Shown in pieces: positions 61,850-64,000 of a stretch of DNA of 64,000 nucleotides; the first letter of the stretch is position 1, and each line of letters opens with the position of its first letter. The stretch is taken from the NCBI GenBank assembly GCA_934432725.1, contig CAKRZE010000002.1, positions 1 through 64,000 of the forward strand, read 5' to 3'. The notes beneath the pieces are model-generated. The model saw only the letters and a program-made list of their open reading frames with translations, was not told the DNA's origin and made no database searches. A program made the translations under genes and the position numbers. The stretch is from an uncultured Eubacteriales bacterium (lineage in GTDB: Bacteria > Bacillota > Clostridia > Oscillospirales > CAG-272).

Positions 61850-61875
61850 TCTTACAGTTCTTTCGAACGAATTAG

Positions 61876-61904
61876 ATTATACCACACCGCGCCATATTTG
61901 TCAA
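61876..61904 (-). promoter_or_regulatory. Promoter of the tRNA operon
   Basis: Minus strand TTGACA (61904-61899), 17-bp spacer, TATAAT (61881-61876): full consensus, as expected for stable RNA. The following 61905-62292 contains no gene that I can support. Confidence 0.92.
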
Positions 61905-62292
61905 TACCTTTTTCTCACTTCTTTCTTTTTTTGAAAAACTTTTGCATCGTACCCTTCCCAAACATGCCTCGTTCCGGAAAGCCTCAGCAGCCGTGAGGAA
62001 GCTGCCGACTGGCAGCGCAGGTCAATCCGGCATATGCCATGCGGCAGCCCCCCAACCCTGCCGCAGGCACGGGAGCCTCGGCTTGACAGCTCCGAAAGGG
62101 CTCCGGTACATGTCAATGCCAAAGCCGCAGCCCCGCAAAGCAGAAGCCGAACCGTATACGCCCCGGCGGAGGCTTCCGCAGGAAACAATTCCGAAAATCA
62201 GGCGCTGTCATCGGCGTCAGCCGGCAAAAGTCTCTCGCTCCCGCATATAAGCCTGATCCGAAAGCCGCAGCAGCATAAGCAGAAATGCGGAA

Positions 62293-63057
62293 TTACTGTT
62301 CCTTCTTTCCCTTAGAAACTGCCTTTTCTTTTTCCTCCGCCTTCTTCTTCCCGCCGCGGAAGCTGAATTTGTTCTCCGTGTGGTCATGCAGCCGCTTAAT
62401 ATTCGAACGGTGCAGCCATACCACCAGACATGCCATCAGAAACGCAAAAACAACACTTAAATTTCTTCCGTTTTCATCCCCCACATGCATCACTGCCTGC
62501 ACATTGGAAAGAATCACCGGATACATCAGCATGCACAGAATAGAACCGAGCGAAATATATTTGGTCATTCCGACGATCACGGCAAACAGAATCAAAAGTA
62601 TGACAAATACCAGAGGGTTCGTGCAAAGCACCACCGCAGCAGCCACCGCGACTCCCTTTCCTCCCCGGAAGCCGAAAAAGCAGGGATAGGCATGCCCGAT
62701 CATACAGAACAGCCCCGCTGTATAAGCTCCGTACACACCGCAAAGGAGCCTGCCGAGCAGTACGGCAATGACCGCTTTCATCAGATCGCCGAGCAGGGTA
62801 AAAAGCGCTGCCTTTTTCCCGTATACCCGCATCATATTGGTCGTTCCGCCGTTCCCGCTGCCATGCTTGCGCACATCGTCACTGTACTTGTATTTTGAAA
62901 TAATTACGCCAAAATTCAGGCTGCCCAGAAAATAACCGAGCACCCCCATCAGAAGAATTGCCAGTATATAAAGCAGCATTCCGTTCGGCACTTCATAATA
63001 CTCCAGAAGTTTGCCGAGATAGCCCTTATAACCGAGCTCCTGCAGCGTCATTTGCAT
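62293..63057 (-). CDS. plsY: Glycerol-3-phosphate acyltransferase PlsY
   Basis: 254 residues from ATG 63057 (GGAGG 8 bases upstream; a GTG 9 bases earlier is possible). Polytopic membrane protein with the PlsY motifs: GYFLGSLNFGVIISK, KHGSGNGGTTNMMRVYGKKAA (usual GSGNxGATN), GHAYPCFFGFRGGKGVAVAAAV, and a third loop near WLHRSNIKRL. It transfers acyl from acyl-phosphate to glycerol 3-phosphate, the first step of phospholipid synthesis. The C-terminus is a lysine/glutamate-rich tail, longer than usual. Downstream of der, as in many Firmicutes. Confidence 0.93.
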   Translation of the reverse strand: MQMTLQELGYKGYLGKLLEYYEVPNGMLLYILAILLMGVLGYFLGSLNFGVIISKYKYSDDVRKHGSGNGGTTNMMRVYGKKAALFTLLGDLMKAVIAVLLGRLLCGVYGAYTAGLFCMIGHAYPCFFGFRGGKGVAVAAAVVLCTNPLVFVILLILFAVIVGMTKYISLGSILCMLMYPVILSNVQAVMHVGDENGRNLSVVFAFLMACLVVWLHRSNIKRLHDHTENKFSFRGGKKKAEEKEKAVSKGKKEQ

Positions 63058-63073
63058 TCCGTCCACCTCCGGC

Positions 63074-64000
63074 TTACTCTGTCTCTGCCTTGTCGCCGCG
63101 CTGCCGGATGATCATCCGGATCGGCGTGCCCTCAAAGCCGAAGACCGTCCGCAGCTGATTTTCGATATACCGCTGATAAGAAAAATGAAACAGCCTTGCA
63201 TCGTTACAGAAAATCACAAACGTAGGAGGCTGAATTCCCTGCTGCGTCATGTAATACAGCTTGAGATACCGCCCCTTGTCGGAGGGAGGCTGCACCCGTG
63301 TCACCGCATCGCCGAGAACGTCGTTCAGCATTCCGGTCGTAATGCGCCTGACCGACTGCTCATACACACCGTTGACCGTTTCGAACAGCCTGACCACGCG
63401 CTGCCCCGTCTTTGCGGAGATAAAGAGCAGCGGCGCATACGGCATATAGGAAAGCGCTGTCCGCACCTCGTTTGTAAATGCCTGCATGGTTTTATGGTCC
63501 TTTTCGATCAGATCCCACTTATTGACCACGATCACCGAAGGCTTACCTGCCTCGTGCGCGATCCCGGCAATCTTTTCATCCTGCTCCGTCACGCCCTGAG
63601 ACGCGTCAATCATAATCACGCACACATCCGCGCGCTCCACCGCCAGCTTGGCGCGCAGTACGCTGAATTTCTCCACGCGGTCCTCCACGCGGCTTTGCCG
63701 CCGGATCCCTGCAGTATCAATAAACACATATTTGCCGAATTCATTTTCCACCGGCATATCGATCGCGTCCCGCGTTGTCCCCGCAACGTCCGACACGATC
63801 ATCCGGTCCTCGCCGAGGATCCGGTTGACCAGCGAGCTTTTCCCGGCATTCGGCTTTCCGATCACAGCCACCCGGATCACGCCCTCGTCCCGGTTCTCAT
63901 ACTGCCACTCTGCCGGGAGGAAGGAAAACACCGCATCCAAAAGATCGCCCGTTCCGCTGCCGTGGACAGAAGAAAGCGGAATCGGATCCGTGTCAAAGCC
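63074..64000 (-). CDS. der: Ribosome-assembly GTPase Der (EngA), 5' end outside the window
   Basis: About 309 codons of the C-terminal part. The second G domain is complete: G1 GKPNAGKSSLVN, G2 TTRD, G3 DTAG, G4 NKWD, G5 SAKTG, then the KH-like domain with KLYYMTQQGIQPPTFVIFCND. Upstream, DTDPIPLSSVHGSGTGDLLDA is the end of the first G domain, which lies beyond base 64000. Der helps assemble the 50S subunit. The plsY start follows its stop by 16 bases. Confidence 0.95.
   Translation of the reverse strand, partial: GFDTDPIPLSSVHGSGTGDLLDAVFSFLPAEWQYENRDEGVIRVAVIGKPNAGKSSLVNRILGEDRMIVSDVAGTTRDAIDMPVENEFGKYVFIDTAGIRRQSRVEDRVEKFSVLRAKLAVERADVCVIMIDASQGVTEQDEKIAGIAHEAGKPSVIVVNKWDLIEKDHKTMQAFTNEVRTALSYMPYAPLLFISAKTGQRVVRLFETVNGVYEQSVRRITTGMLNDVLGDAVTRVQPPSDKGRYLKLYYMTQQGIQPPTFVIFCNDARLFHFSYQRYIENQLRTVFGFEGTPIRMIIRQRGDKAETE

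Overview
The window looks like a chromosomal piece of a GC-rich (by eye mid-50s percent) anaerobic Firmicute of the class Clostridia, probably Oscillospirales/Ruminococcaceae-like. Supporting this are the darA-holB-ricT block, SpoVG, a YpeB-like germination protein, YerC/TrpR, a fused E1 2-oxoacid dehydrogenase, tRNA genes with encoded CCA, strong AGGAGG ribosome sites and many TTGACA-N17-TATAAT promoters. Everything here was read from sequence without database searches; family names come from motif and sequence recognition.

Layout. 1-1.1 kb: remnant of a phage lysis module (r1t-type holin plus a second holin-like segment behind an in-frame stop). 1.5-8 kb: YpeB-like protein, divergent darA-holB-ricT, a small ferredoxin, acyl carrier protein, YerC and a methyltransferase. 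8.4-15.3 kb: a DeoR-type regulator and an E2-E3-E1 2-oxoacid dehydrogenase operon. 15.6-23.4 kb: murC, spoVG, a guanidino-enzyme-fold protein, rpmB, an orphan metal permease and a PIN/NYN-ASCH fusion with a very long disordered linker. 23.8-29.5 kb: hypothetical genes, one behind a highly structured leader, and an ECF sigma factor with a giant C-terminal extension.

29.6-61.4 kb reads as an iron-acquisition island. A 16-bp box of the form GTTAGC-N4-GCTAAC occurs at four places: two in front of a flavodoxin / FecCD permease / ATPase / binding lipoprotein / radical-SAM / DtxR operon (apparently heme or siderophore uptake and processing, with an iron-type DtxR regulator as last gene), one at the promoter of an ECF importer plus a paired ABC-exporter-fold operon that resembles streptococcal SiaDEFGH, and one immediately before a 10-kb operon of membrane proteins, methyltransferases, alpha/beta hydrolases, a metallo-beta-lactamase-fold protein, a GNAT enzyme and thiazoline-carboxylate hydrolases of unknown joint function. 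The last operon is the best candidate for an undescribed system. It is decaying: frameshifts, a deletion scar and at least one shattered paralogue are visible.

The right edge holds a degraded TetR gene with an intact operator, a NUDIX gene, a MobC-like fragment, a repeat copying the 3' end of the adjacent tRNA-Cys gene, a five-gene tRNA operon (Val-Asp-Phe-Gly-Cys), plsY and the truncated der gene. A diverged direct copy of the tRNA-flanking repeat lies at 29.6 kb, so the island may have arrived by integration.
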